Shown here piece after piece: positions 14,986-20,443 of a stretch of DNA of 20,443 nt. Position 1 is the stretch's first letter. Each line of letters opens with the position of its first letter. Source of the DNA: CAZUZD01 sp964624465 (GTDB lineage Bacteria > Planctomycetota > Planctomycetia > Isosphaerales > Isosphaeraceae). Position numbers and translations under genes: made by a program. The stretch is from assembly GCA_964624465.1 (NCBI GenBank), contig CAZUZD010000083.1:1-20443 (forward strand), given 5' to 3'. The notes beneath the pieces were generated by a model. It was not told the DNA's origin. It was given only the letters and a program-made list of their open reading frames with translations, and searched no databases.

Positions 14986-15014
14986 TTCCCGACGCGGGTG
15001 ACCCGTCCTATAAT
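14986..15014 (+). promoter_or_regulatory. Promoter with perfect TATAAT and TTCCCG -35-like element
   Basis: TTCCCG (14986-14991), 17 bases, then TATAAT (15009-15014). The spacer holds CGGGT-G-ACCCG (14995-15005), a perfect inverted repeat that could be an operator. A perfect TATAAT is rare in DNA this GC-rich. Transcription would start near 15021 and give a leader of about 88 bases before ATG 15109. The same TTCCCG-17-TATAA layout recurs at 20094-20122 on the other strand. Confidence 0.55.
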
Positions 15015-15108
15015 CCCCTGCATGCACAGCGGGACCGCGGGCCGCCTCCGGGCCCCGGCCGCGCGACTCTCAACCTGCGACGGACCGACGCAAGTCAGGA
15101 GTGCCGAG

Positions 15109-15657
15109 ATGGGCGTCAGCTCTGGACCCTCGCGGGTGGCCGACCTCTCGTTCCAGGTGTTCGGCCGGGCGCTGCACCCCGACTGGTTCGCCGTCCGGGC
15201 CCATCAGCGGATTCGCCAGACCGGCTGGGAGGCGGACCTGCGCATCGTCGAGGGCGGCCACGCCATCCTCTGGTCCAGCGGCGCGATCCGGCTCGCCGAG
15301 GTGCTCGCCGGGCCGGCCACGTCACTCCCCGAGCCGGGCCTGCTGTACCACTCCCCGGTCCGCCACGAGCACACCGCGCGGCTCACCGCCGGCGACCGGG
15401 TCGAGTACCAGACCTGCTTCGAGTCGGAGCGGGTGGCCCCCGAGGTCTTCGCGCACCTCAATGACGAGATCGCCCTCGATGCCCTCCGCGGCGGCCTGTT
15501 CCATCGCTACCACCGCACCAACCGCCTGGCCCCCGCGCCGTTGAGCCTGCTGCGGGTGGAGTCGCGGGCCCGGGGGCTCTCGGTGCAGGCGGTGCACACC
15601 TTCCCCGAGGAGCGCGGGATCGTGCGCGTGCAGTCGCTCTTCGAGGTCCGGGTCTGA
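15109..15657 (+). CDS. Cytoplasmic protein of unknown function, possibly DUF2617
   Basis: This 182-residue protein has no signal peptide or membrane span. ATG 15109 is chosen because AGGAG (15097-15101) lies 7 bases before it. An earlier in-frame ATG at 14998 would place the start upstream of the -10 of the likely promoter. The order of elements recalls DUF2617 proteins: a start on VADLSFQVFGRALHPDWF, a central GHAILWSSG strand, a helical region, and a closing HTFPEERGIVRVQSLFEV strand pair. I recall that family from actinobacteria, and the match is by eye only. It is rich in short beta strands. The gene stands alone, divergent from the glycoconjugate operon and with its own promoter. No biochemical role can be assigned. 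Confidence 0.8.
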   Translation: MGVSSGPSRVADLSFQVFGRALHPDWFAVRAHQRIRQTGWEADLRIVEGGHAILWSSGAIRLAEVLAGPATSLPEPGLLYHSPVRHEHTARLTAGDRVEYQTCFESERVAPEVFAHLNDEIALDALRGGLFHRYHRTNRLAPAPLSLLRVESRARGLSVQAVHTFPEERGIVRVQSLFEVRV

Positions 15658-15687
15658 TCCCATCCCCCGAGATCTGGACGTCAAGCG

Positions 15688-15701
15688 GGCCGCCGGCGGC
15701 C
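15688..15701 (+). terminator. Palindromic GC element after the DUF2617-like gene
   Basis: GGCCGCCGGCGGCC is a perfect 14-base palindrome 30 bases after the stop at 15657. As RNA it would make only a 5-bp hairpin with a 4-base loop and has no T-tract. It is a weak terminator candidate. Confidence 0.2.
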
Positions 15702-15820
15702 GCCGATGCACTAGGTTGGGGACCGTGCCGGCGCCGCCCGGCCGAACGCCCGGGTCGATCGGGCCCGCGCGACGGATCCCTTTCGGTCAGGCGCGAGCGC
15801 GAGACCCGGAGAGGCTGGCC

Positions 15821-17125
15821 ATGATGCGGGATCGACGGCGGGAACGTGCGGCTCGGCCGACTCTGGAACGTTGCGAGGTCCGGCTGCTGCTCAGCACCAT
15901 CCCCGCCCCCCGCGCCACCCCGGCCGCCGTCCGACCCCTGTCGGTGCCGGGCTTCCACCACCCGCTCCGGCCCAATCTGCCAGTCCTGCCGTACGCGGCC
16001 CCCTACGCCTCGGCGACCTTCATCGACCCCTCGGTCCGGGTCCTCGACGGCTCGCGAGCCTCGATCGGGATCCAGACCTACATCGCGCCCTACGCCACGC
16101 TCGATGCCAGGGGCGGATTCCTCAAGGTCGGCAGCCGGAGCTACGTGCAGGACCAGGCCCAGCTGATTGCCAGGCCGGGCGGGCAGCGGGGCGCGGTCGG
16201 CATCACCGTCGGCGATTCCACCGTCATCGGGTTCAACGCCGTGGTGCTCGGCCCGGCCCAGGTGGGGGACTCCGGCGCCCTGGCGCGGCCGACGTATGTG
16301 GGGCCGAATGCCGTGATCGACGGCGCCACGATTGCTCCCGGCGCGTTCGTCTCGACACGCGCCTACGTTGGGCCCGGCCTCACGATCGCCACCGGCGTGA
16401 AGGTGCTGCCGGGGGCCCAGGTGAACACGGCGGCCGAGGCGAGCGACCCGGCGCTCGGCAAGGTCGGGACCGTCACGACGGCCGACCTGAGCGACGTGCA
16501 GACGAGCCTGTCCGACTCGGCCGAGCTGGCCAGCGGGTATGCCCACCTCTACCAGGGCAACTCCGCGACCGGCCGGTCGCCCGGCACCACCGACTCCACG
16601 ATCTTCAACGGTGACCTCTCGCTGGTCTCGGGCGCGAGCCCGCAGCCCGGCAAGATGTTCGTGAGCTTCGAGCCGGCCCGCAACAGCCCGAAGTTCCCGA
16701 GCCCGGCGCGCGGGCCCGCCCAGGCCAATCTGGCGAACTTCCGGGGCCGGATCATCGGCGGCGTCACCTTCGGCCAGCGCGCCAGCGACGTGGCCCATCG
16801 CCTGGGGCGCGGCGTCTCCATCCGCGGCGACGTGGGCCAGCCGATCGTGATCGGTTCGATCGACCGGCTGGGCGATGCGGTCGCAATCCACGCCCCGCGC
16901 GGCGGCTCCCTCACGATCGGCACGAACTTCCGGGCCGACGCCGGCGCCACCCTCCTCGGCGGCCAGGCCGCCGTGATCGGCAACGGAGTGCGGGTCGGTC
17001 CGGGCGCGGTCGTCGAGAATGCCAGGATCGGGGACGGCGCGGTCATCGGCGCCGGCTCGGTGATTCGCAACACCACGGTCGCCGCGGGCGCGGTCGTTCC
17101 GCCGGACTCGATCCTGATCGGTTGA
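15821..17125 (+). CDS. Secreted tandem gamma-carbonic-anhydrase-like left-handed beta-helix protein lacking zinc histidines
   Basis: This 434-residue protein begins at ATG 15821, with GGAGAGG 6 bases upstream; the frame is open further 5' without supporting signal. The N-terminus carries PTLERCEVRLLLS (13-25), like the LE-x-x-x-x-R-x-LLS motif found at the start of many exported planctomycete proteins. Two hexapeptide-repeat beta-helix blocks follow, about 60-245 and 305-434, separated by a Ser/Pro-rich linker. Each resembles gamma-carbonic anhydrase/CcmM. Block one has VGSRSYVQDQAQLI (103-116) and FNAVVLGPAQVGD (138-150), and ends in ELASGYAHLYQG (235-246). The positions of the three zinc histidines hold I116, F138 and L143. 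In block two they hold H357, A374 and L379. It is therefore probably not an active carbonic anhydrase, and may be structural or bind another ligand. The alignment is by eye. Confidence 0.85.
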   Translation: MMRDRRRERAARPTLERCEVRLLLSTIPAPRATPAAVRPLSVPGFHHPLRPNLPVLPYAAPYASATFIDPSVRVLDGSRASIGIQTYIAPYATLDARGGFLKVGSRSYVQDQAQLIARPGGQRGAVGITVGDSTVIGFNAVVLGPAQVGDSGALARPTYVGPNAVIDGATIAPGAFVSTRAYVGPGLTIATGVKVLPGAQVNTAAEASDPALGKVGTVTTADLSDVQTSLSDSAELASGYAHLYQGNSATGRSPGTTDSTIFNGDLSLVSGASPQPGKMFVSFEPARNSPKFPSPARGPAQANLANFRGRIIGGVTFGQRASDVAHRLGRGVSIRGDVGQPIVIGSIDRLGDAVAIHAPRGGSLTIGTNFRADAGATLLGGQAAVIGNGVRVGPGAVVENARIGDGAVIGAGSVIRNTTVAAGAVVPPDSILIG

Positions 17126-17146
17126 GCCAGGCCCGCCGGTCAGTGG

Positions 17147-17173
17147 GAGCGGCGAACGCGCAGGGCGCCGCTC
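17147..17173 (+). terminator. GC hairpin after the beta-helix gene
   Basis: GAGCGGCG (17147-17154) pairs perfectly with CGCCGCTC (17166-17173) around an 11-base loop, 21 bases after the stop. There is no T-tract. It is a plausible terminator or 3' stabiliser for the beta-helix gene. Confidence 0.35.
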
Positions 17174-17411
17174 GGCCGGCCCGGGGAACTGGAGACCGCG
17201 GCGGGGGTGATCCGGGGTGGTCGGCCGCGGCTGGGGGGCTGGCGGCGGCCGGGTCCGGGGTGACGTGGGGCGTCGGCGCGGGGCGGACTCCGAAAAAAGG
17301 GCGCACGGTACCGGCGGGGTGATGCGACCTAAGTGATGGTGAGTAAGGGGGTCGGTCGCGTCGGGGGTCCGACACTTGCGTCCGATCGGGTGGTCAGGCA
17401 GCAGAAAACGG

Positions 17412-17440
17412 TTGGCGAGTCCGTTCGGGGGCGATACCCT
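17412..17440 (+). promoter_or_regulatory. Candidate promoter of the ADP-ribosylglycohydrolase gene
   Basis: TTGGCG (17412-17417) and TACCCT (17435-17440) are 17 bases apart. They match the sigma70 consensus at 4 of 6 and 3 of 6 positions. The leader would be about 60 bases. The match is modest; it is listed because spacing and position fit and no better candidate exists in the gap. Confidence 0.3.
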
Positions 17441-17505
17441 TTCTCCATCGCGACGAGCCCTGGGCTCCGTCTCCGGAGCTGAAGGCCCGAAGGAGCCTTG
17501 CCACG

Positions 17506-18693
17506 ATGCCTGATCCGATCGCGCTCGACCGTGCCCGGGGCTCCCTGCTCGGGCTGGCGGTGGGGGATGCCCTGGGGGCTCCGCTCGAGGGCCTCAGCGC
17601 CCAGCAGATCCGGTCTCATTACCGCCAGGTGGTTGACTACGTCGATGGGGTCCGCGCCTGGAAGCGGAAGCCGTACCGGTGGCGGATGCCGGGCCTGTAC
17701 TCCGACGACACCCAGCAGGCCCTGGTCCTGGCCGAGTGCCTGCGGACCTGTGGCGCCGTCGACCCGGAGTGGGTCGGCCGGGTGTATCAGGAGATGGCCA
17801 GCCCCCGGATGGGCTATCTGGGTGCGCATCGAGGCGTCGGACGCAGCTTCCGCCAGGTGATGACTGACCTGGAGGGGGGCGCCTCGCCACGGGACACGGG
17901 CACGGCCTCGGCTGGCATCGGCGCGGCCATGCGGATTGCACCGGTGGGGCTCTACTACGCGGCGCACGAGGGCGACCTGGTGCCGGCGGTGCTCGACGCC
18001 AGCCTGATCACGCACCGCGACATCCGCAGCCTGGCCGGCGCCGTGGCCGTGGCCGCGGCCGTCCGGCGGCTGGCCCGTGGCGAGGTTCGCGACCCGTCGT
18101 GGCTGTTCCTGCTGGCCGCCGAGGTGGCCCGCGCCGAGGACCGGATCGCGACCGAGTCGTCGCAGGCCGTCGTCGCCGTCGGAGCCTACCTGCACGCCAT
18201 GTCGCGGTCGATCGCCTTCACCGAGGGGGTGCTCGACAAGCCGCGCGACCGGGCCCTGGCGATGATCGTCGACGAGGCCAACCGCCACGGCGCCGAGCCG
18301 ATCTGTCGCCGAGCCACCCAGGGCTTCCCCCCCGCCCTGATCCCGACCTGCCTCTACTTCCTGTTCAGCACCGACAGTTTCGAGGAGGCGATCGTCGAGG
18401 CCGTCAACCTCGGCGGTGATGCCGACACGACCGGCGCGATCCTCGGTGCCATGGCCGGGGCCCATTACGGCGTGCGGGCAATCCCCGATCGCTGGCTCGA
18501 GGGCCTCCGCAATCGCAACGGCCTGGCGCTGCGGGCCGAGGCCCTCGGCGGTCACGGGATCGACGAGTCCGAACTGCCGGACCTGGTCGCCACCGAGTGG
18601 CAGCTCACCGAGAGCGAGAACCTCTGCCGCTCGGGCCTGATGCCCCCGCCGCAGCAGCCCGGCGGCGACCTCGGGGCCAATCGCCGCCTCTGA
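17506..18693 (+). CDS. ADP-ribosylglycohydrolase (ARH/DraG family)
   Basis: This 395-residue protein should remove ADP-ribose from a protein, nucleic acid or small-molecule target, using two divalent metal ions in an all-helical fold. Both metal-binding blocks are present: GLAVGDALGAPLE (16-28) with YSDDTQQAL (65-73; D67, D68, T69), and NLGGDADTTGAILGAMAGAHYG (301-322; D305, D307, T308, T309). AAMRIAPVGLYY (140-151) and LITHRD (167-172) match the ARH core. No signal peptide is seen, so it is cytoplasmic. AGGAG lies 10 bases before ATG 17506. No ADP-ribosyltransferase such as DarT or DraT is in the window, so the substrate is open. A housekeeping or salvage role is as likely as regulation. The 50-residue tail after the core has no known motif. 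Confidence 0.92.
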   Translation: MPDPIALDRARGSLLGLAVGDALGAPLEGLSAQQIRSHYRQVVDYVDGVRAWKRKPYRWRMPGLYSDDTQQALVLAECLRTCGAVDPEWVGRVYQEMASPRMGYLGAHRGVGRSFRQVMTDLEGGASPRDTGTASAGIGAAMRIAPVGLYYAAHEGDLVPAVLDASLITHRDIRSLAGAVAVAAAVRRLARGEVRDPSWLFLLAAEVARAEDRIATESSQAVVAVGAYLHAMSRSIAFTEGVLDKPRDRALAMIVDEANRHGAEPICRRATQGFPPALIPTCLYFLFSTDSFEEAIVEAVNLGGDADTTGAILGAMAGAHYGVRAIPDRWLEGLRNRNGLALRAEALGGHGIDESELPDLVATEWQLTESENLCRSGLMPPPQQPGGDLGANRRL

Positions 18694-18716
18694 GCCCCCA
18701 ACCGGCCCTCGTCCAT

Positions 18717-18755
18717 GGCCCCGGCGCCGCAGTTGCCTTTCCTGCGGCCGGGGCC
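18717..18755 (+). terminator. Long GC hairpin after the ADP-ribosylglycohydrolase gene
   Basis: GGCCCCGG (18717-18724) and CCGCAG (18727-18732) pair with CTGCGGCCGGGGCC (18742-18755). This gives 14 pairs with one 2-base bulge (18725-18726) and a 9-base loop. It starts 23 bases after the stop. No T-tract follows. The loop and right arm overlap a candidate promoter for the next gene. Confidence 0.5.
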
Positions 18756-18766
18756 GCGACTACGAT
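18738..18766 (+). promoter_or_regulatory. Candidate promoter of the TPR gene, overlapping the preceding hairpin
   Basis: TTTCCT (18738-18743), 17 bases, TACGAT (18761-18766); a TTCCTG/16-base reading is also possible. The -10 matches 4 of 6 positions and the -35 only 3 of 6. The leader would be about 83 bases. The -35 lies in the loop and right arm of the preceding hairpin, the same arrangement as at 20094-20151. Low confidence. Confidence 0.25.
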
Positions 18767-18855
18767 ACTGACATCGGGCCGTCGGATCGGGCGTCGTCGA
18801 CGCGGCCGGGTCCCCTGGCCCGATCGATCCCACCGAGGCGAGAGGCGGCGTCGTA

Positions 18856-19380
18856 ATGTCGCGAAACACCCGCGATCGGATGCTCCGCAAGCTGGATGAG
18901 GCCGAGGGTTACCTGATGCTGGAGATGCCCGCCCGGGCCCTCCAGATCCTCGAGGCCCGCGACGACTGGGGGCCGCACCAGTTCGAAGCCAGCTTCCTGC
19001 TCGGCGAGGCCCTCCGCTCCGAGGGGCGGTTTCGCGACGCCCTGCTGCCGCTGGAGCGGGCGGCCGCCCTCAAGCCCGAGCACCTCGGCGTGGCCATCAG
19101 CCTGGGCTGGTGCTACAAGCGCACCCACCGACTGGCCCAGGCGATCGATGCCCTGGAGCGGGCCGCGCGCGAGCACCCCGAGGAGCCCCTGCTCCACTAC
19201 AACCTGGCCTGCTACTGGAGCCTCGTCGGCAACGCCCCCAAGGCGATCGAGGCGCTCGGGATGGCCCTCGACCTCGACCCCTCGCTCCGCGAGCGGATCG
19301 GCGCCGAGAGCGATTTCCAGACCCTGCACGCCCACCCCGAGTTCGCCCGCCTGGTCGACGATACCGCCCCGCTGGCCTGA
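18856..19380 (+). CDS. Cytoplasmic TPR-repeat protein
   Basis: This 174-residue protein is made of tetratricopeptide-like helical pairs. The clearest units cover about residues 43-76 (FEASFLLGEALRSEGRFRDA to ALKP), 77-110 (LGVAISLGWCYKRTHRLAQA) and 111-144 (LLHYNLACYWSLVGNAPKAI to DLDP). An N-terminal helix pair (KLDEAEGYLMLEMPARALQI) may be a fourth, degenerate unit. A short tail ends in FQTLHAHPEFARLV, a capping motif often seen in small TPR proteins. There is no signal peptide or membrane span. TPR proteins act as protein-protein scaffolds, and the partner is unknown. A GAGAGG lies 10 bases before ATG 18856. The gene converges with the exported CpxP/Spy-like gene, the two stops being 36 bases apart. 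Confidence 0.85.
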   Translation: MSRNTRDRMLRKLDEAEGYLMLEMPARALQILEARDDWGPHQFEASFLLGEALRSEGRFRDALLPLERAAALKPEHLGVAISLGWCYKRTHRLAQAIDALERAAREHPEEPLLHYNLACYWSLVGNAPKAIEALGMALDLDPSLRERIGAESDFQTLHAHPEFARLVDDTAPLA

Positions 19381-19416
19381 GGGCTGAGCTCCGGCCCGCC
19401 CGGGGCGCCGTCAGGA

Positions 19417-20058
19417 TCAGCGCCGCGGCGCAGCGGCCGGGGCGGCCCCGACGGCCGGGTCCTGGCGCTGGACGACGAAGGCCGGGCCGAGCACGGCCAG
19501 CCACTGCTGCCGCTGCTCGGGCTGGAGCGACTCGAGGACGGCCTGGGCGGGCGGGCGGTCCTCGGTGCCGGCGGGGATCGCCTTGAGCATCGCGGCGAGC
19601 TTCGTCCGCTGCTCGGGGGTCAGACCGATCTGATCGGCCAGCCAGGGTCGGCTGATCAGCGCCATCGGCCCCTCCCACTGGAGGTCGATCTGGAGGAGCC
19701 GCGCCCGCTGCACGTCGCTGAGCTGCTGCTCCAGCCAGCGCTGCTGGGCCTCGTCGATGAGTCGACGGCTGGCGACCACCTCCGCGTCGGGCCGGCCGAC
19801 CAGGGCGGCGGCGCGGGCGTGGAGGTCGGCGATCGTGCGGCGGGCCGAGAGGACCTGCTCGCTGCTGAGCTTCAGGTCGGCCTGCACGTCGGTGCGACTC
19901 AGCAGCAGGATCGGCGCCGTGCGCACGCCGAGCCGCGAGTCCGGGAGCGTCCAGTCGGCGGCCACGGACCGATCGGGGACCAGCAGCAGGGCGCCGGCGA
20001 GCCAGAGCAGGGAGATCGTCGCCAGTCGGCTCGCGGGCCGCGTCGGTCCTGGACGCAT
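19417..20058 (-). CDS. Exported CpxP/Spy-like (LTxxQ-type) small helical protein
   Basis: This 213-residue protein has a basic N-terminus and a signal peptide (about 1-34, ending DRSVAADW). The rest is predicted helical with repeated short motifs of the LTxxQ type: LKLSSEQVLSARR (62-74), LSDVQRARLLQIDLQWEG, then LTPEQRTKLAAML and LQPEQRQQWLAVLG. Such motifs define the CpxP/Spy family of periplasmic proteins. Planctomycetes carry many diverged members of unknown role. The C-terminus is Ala/Pro-rich. A strong ribosome-binding site, GGAGGAG (20071-20065), precedes ATG 20058 by 6 bases. A promoter with TTCCCG and TATAAG lies about 36-65 bases upstream. The next gene upstream is a similar small protein, suggesting tandem relatives. 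A chaperone function is inference only. Confidence 0.8.
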   Translation of the reverse strand: MRPGPTRPASRLATISLLWLAGALLLVPDRSVAADWTLPDSRLGVRTAPILLLSRTDVQADLKLSSEQVLSARRTIADLHARAAALVGRPDAEVVASRRLIDEAQQRWLEQQLSDVQRARLLQIDLQWEGPMALISRPWLADQIGLTPEQRTKLAAMLKAIPAGTEDRPPAQAVLESLQPEQRQQWLAVLGPAFVVQRQDPAVGAAPAAAPRR

Positions 20059-20093
20059 CGACAGCTCCTCCGTGAAGGGTGCGGGGCGACGTC

Positions 20094-20122
20094 CTTATAC
20101 GGACGACGGTCCGGGCCGGGAA
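20094..20122 (-). promoter_or_regulatory. Promoter TTCCCG-17-TATAAG of the exported CpxP/Spy-like gene
   Basis: Read on the minus strand, TTCCCG (20122-20117) and TATAAG (20099-20094) are 17 bases apart. The spacer contains CGGAC-GACG-GTCCG (20100-20113 on plus), a perfect inverted repeat. The -35 and most of the spacer lie inside the right arm of the long hairpin 20105-20151. The layout copies that at 14986-15014. Confidence 0.5.
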
Positions 20123-20151
20123 GTCCAAACCGACTCCCGACCCGGACCGTC
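20105..20151 (-). terminator. 20-bp hairpin between the two exported genes, overlapping a promoter
   Basis: GACGGTCCGGG (20105-20115) is a perfect inverted repeat of CCCGGACCGTC (20141-20151). Inside it CGGGA (20117-20121) and GTC (20123-20125) pair with GAC (20132-20134) and TCCCG (20135-20139). One base is bulged (20122), and 20116/20140 makes a G-U pair in the minus-strand RNA. The loop is 6 bases. It starts 29 bases after the stop of the upstream gene, so it can act as that gene's terminator. No U-tract follows directly. Confidence 0.6.
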
Positions 20152-20180
20152 TGTGGATCGCACCCGACCGGGAGGCCGGC

Positions 20181-20443
20181 TCAGTTGTCGTCGGGGTTGC
20201 CGTTGCGGGCACCACCCTGGCCACGGCCGCCCTGGCCGCGACCGCCGGGCTGCTGCTGGACCTCGGTGGCGAGCTTCTCGACGTCGAACTCGGAGCCCAG
20301 GAGCTTGTTGAAGGCCTTGCGCTGGCCGGAGGTCAGCACCTTGCCGATGCGGGACTCGGTCTCGCGATGGGCCTTCTCCTGCTCGTCGAGTCCCTGCTTC
20401 ATGCGCTCCTGCATCTGCTGGAACTCGGGGCTGTTCGGGTCGA
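20181..20443 (-). CDS. C-terminal part of a small CpxP/Spy-like helical protein; 5' end outside window
   Basis: The frame is open to the window edge, so the start is probably beyond 20443; an internal ATG at 20414 would give only 77 residues. The visible 86 residues begin with a charged helix (FQQMQERMKQGLDEQEKAHR). They continue with IGKVLTSGQRKAFNKLLG, which fits the LTxxQ pattern of CpxP/Spy-like periplasmic proteins (here LTSGQ). The protein ends in a Gly/Arg/Gln-rich tail with RGQGG repeated (GGRGQGGRGQGGARNGNP). It reads in the same direction as the neighbouring exported protein 122 bases downstream and is probably a related small secreted protein. A signal peptide cannot be checked here. 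Confidence 0.7.
   Translation of the reverse strand, partial: DPNSPEFQQMQERMKQGLDEQEKAHRETESRIGKVLTSGQRKAFNKLLGSEFDVEKLATEVQQQPGGRGQGGRGQGGARNGNPDDN

Larger units (their letters stand above)
17126..17505 (+). other. Intergenic region before the ADP-ribosylglycohydrolase gene
   Basis: This 380-base gap holds a terminator-like hairpin near its start (17147-17173), a candidate promoter (17412-17440) and the ribosome-binding site AGGAG (17491-17495). I see no credible gene in it on either strand. A six-A run at 17293-17298 and GGTCCGAC/GTCCGAT half-repeats near 17370-17395 stand out, but I cannot assign a function to them. Confidence 0.5.

Noticed and set aside
14998..15108. Upstream ATG extension of the DUF2617-like gene
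   Set aside because: It would begin before the -10 element and the likely transcript start. The downstream ATG 15109 has a good AGGAG.
15716..15820. Upstream N-terminal extension of the beta-helix protein
   Set aside because: The extension is Pro/Arg-rich with no motif. ATG 15821 has GGAGAGG at good spacing and directly precedes the LERCEVRLLLS motif.
17506..18693. ADP-ribosylglycohydrolase as the antitoxin half of a DarTG or DraT/DraG-type system
   Set aside because: No ADP-ribosyltransferase lies next to it, and the neighbours are a beta-helix protein and a TPR protein.

Overview
The window is a piece of a very GC-rich chromosome, most likely from a planctomycete close to Isosphaeraceae/Isosphaerales. 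That placement is an inference from family content: a PQQ-type sugar dehydrogenase fused to planctomycete-style cytochrome c modules, a DUF1080 (3-keto-disaccharide hydrolase) protein, an uncharacterised family with the motif VTEYRHNSHADV, a secreted protein with an N-terminal LERCEVRLLLS motif, and small secreted CpxP/Spy-like proteins. No tRNA, rRNA, CRISPR array, insertion sequence or phage gene was seen.

Layout. (1) 1-6493, plus strand: 3' end of an amino-acid permease, an exported glycoside-hydrolase-like TIM-barrel protein, a three-module PQQ sugar dehydrogenase/cytochrome c fusion, and an exported protein of the VTEYRHNSHADV family that overlaps the fusion gene by ATGA. (2) 6511-7752, minus strand: a Gfo/Idh/MocA sugar oxidoreductase with an extreme His/Asp tail, convergent with region 1 across a perfect hairpin that contains both stop codons. 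(3) 7753-8180: a long and relatively AT-rich divergent intergenic region, then a small secreted CAP-domain protein at 8181-8726. (4) 8952-14839, minus strand: DUF1080 protein, and upstream of it a four-gene envelope-glycoconjugate operon in the order methyltransferase, MOP flippase, GT-C-type membrane glycosyltransferase, CDP-alcohol phosphatidyltransferase. A good sigma70-like promoter precedes the methyltransferase. (5) 15109-18693, plus strand: a possible DUF2617 protein, a secreted tandem gamma-carbonic-anhydrase-like beta-helix protein that lacks the zinc histidines, and an ADP-ribosylglycohydrolase. (6) 18856-20443: a TPR protein (plus) convergent with two small exported CpxP/Spy-like proteins (minus), the second cut by the window end.

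How they may work together. Regions 1, 2 and the DUF1080 gene look like a periplasmic sugar-oxidation neighbourhood: glycoside attack, PQQ/cytochrome oxidation, Gfo/Idh/MocA redox chemistry and 3-keto-glycoside hydrolysis. The methyltransferase-to-CDP-alcohol transferase operon looks able to build, decorate and flip a lipid-linked envelope glycan or phospholipid-like headgroup; its product cannot be deduced from sequence. At the regulatory level, two promoters share an unusual form, TTCCCG-17 bp-TATAA(T/G), each with an inverted repeat in the spacer. One of them is built into a 20-bp terminator-like hairpin (20105-20151). Most gene ends carry GC-only hairpins without a U-tract.
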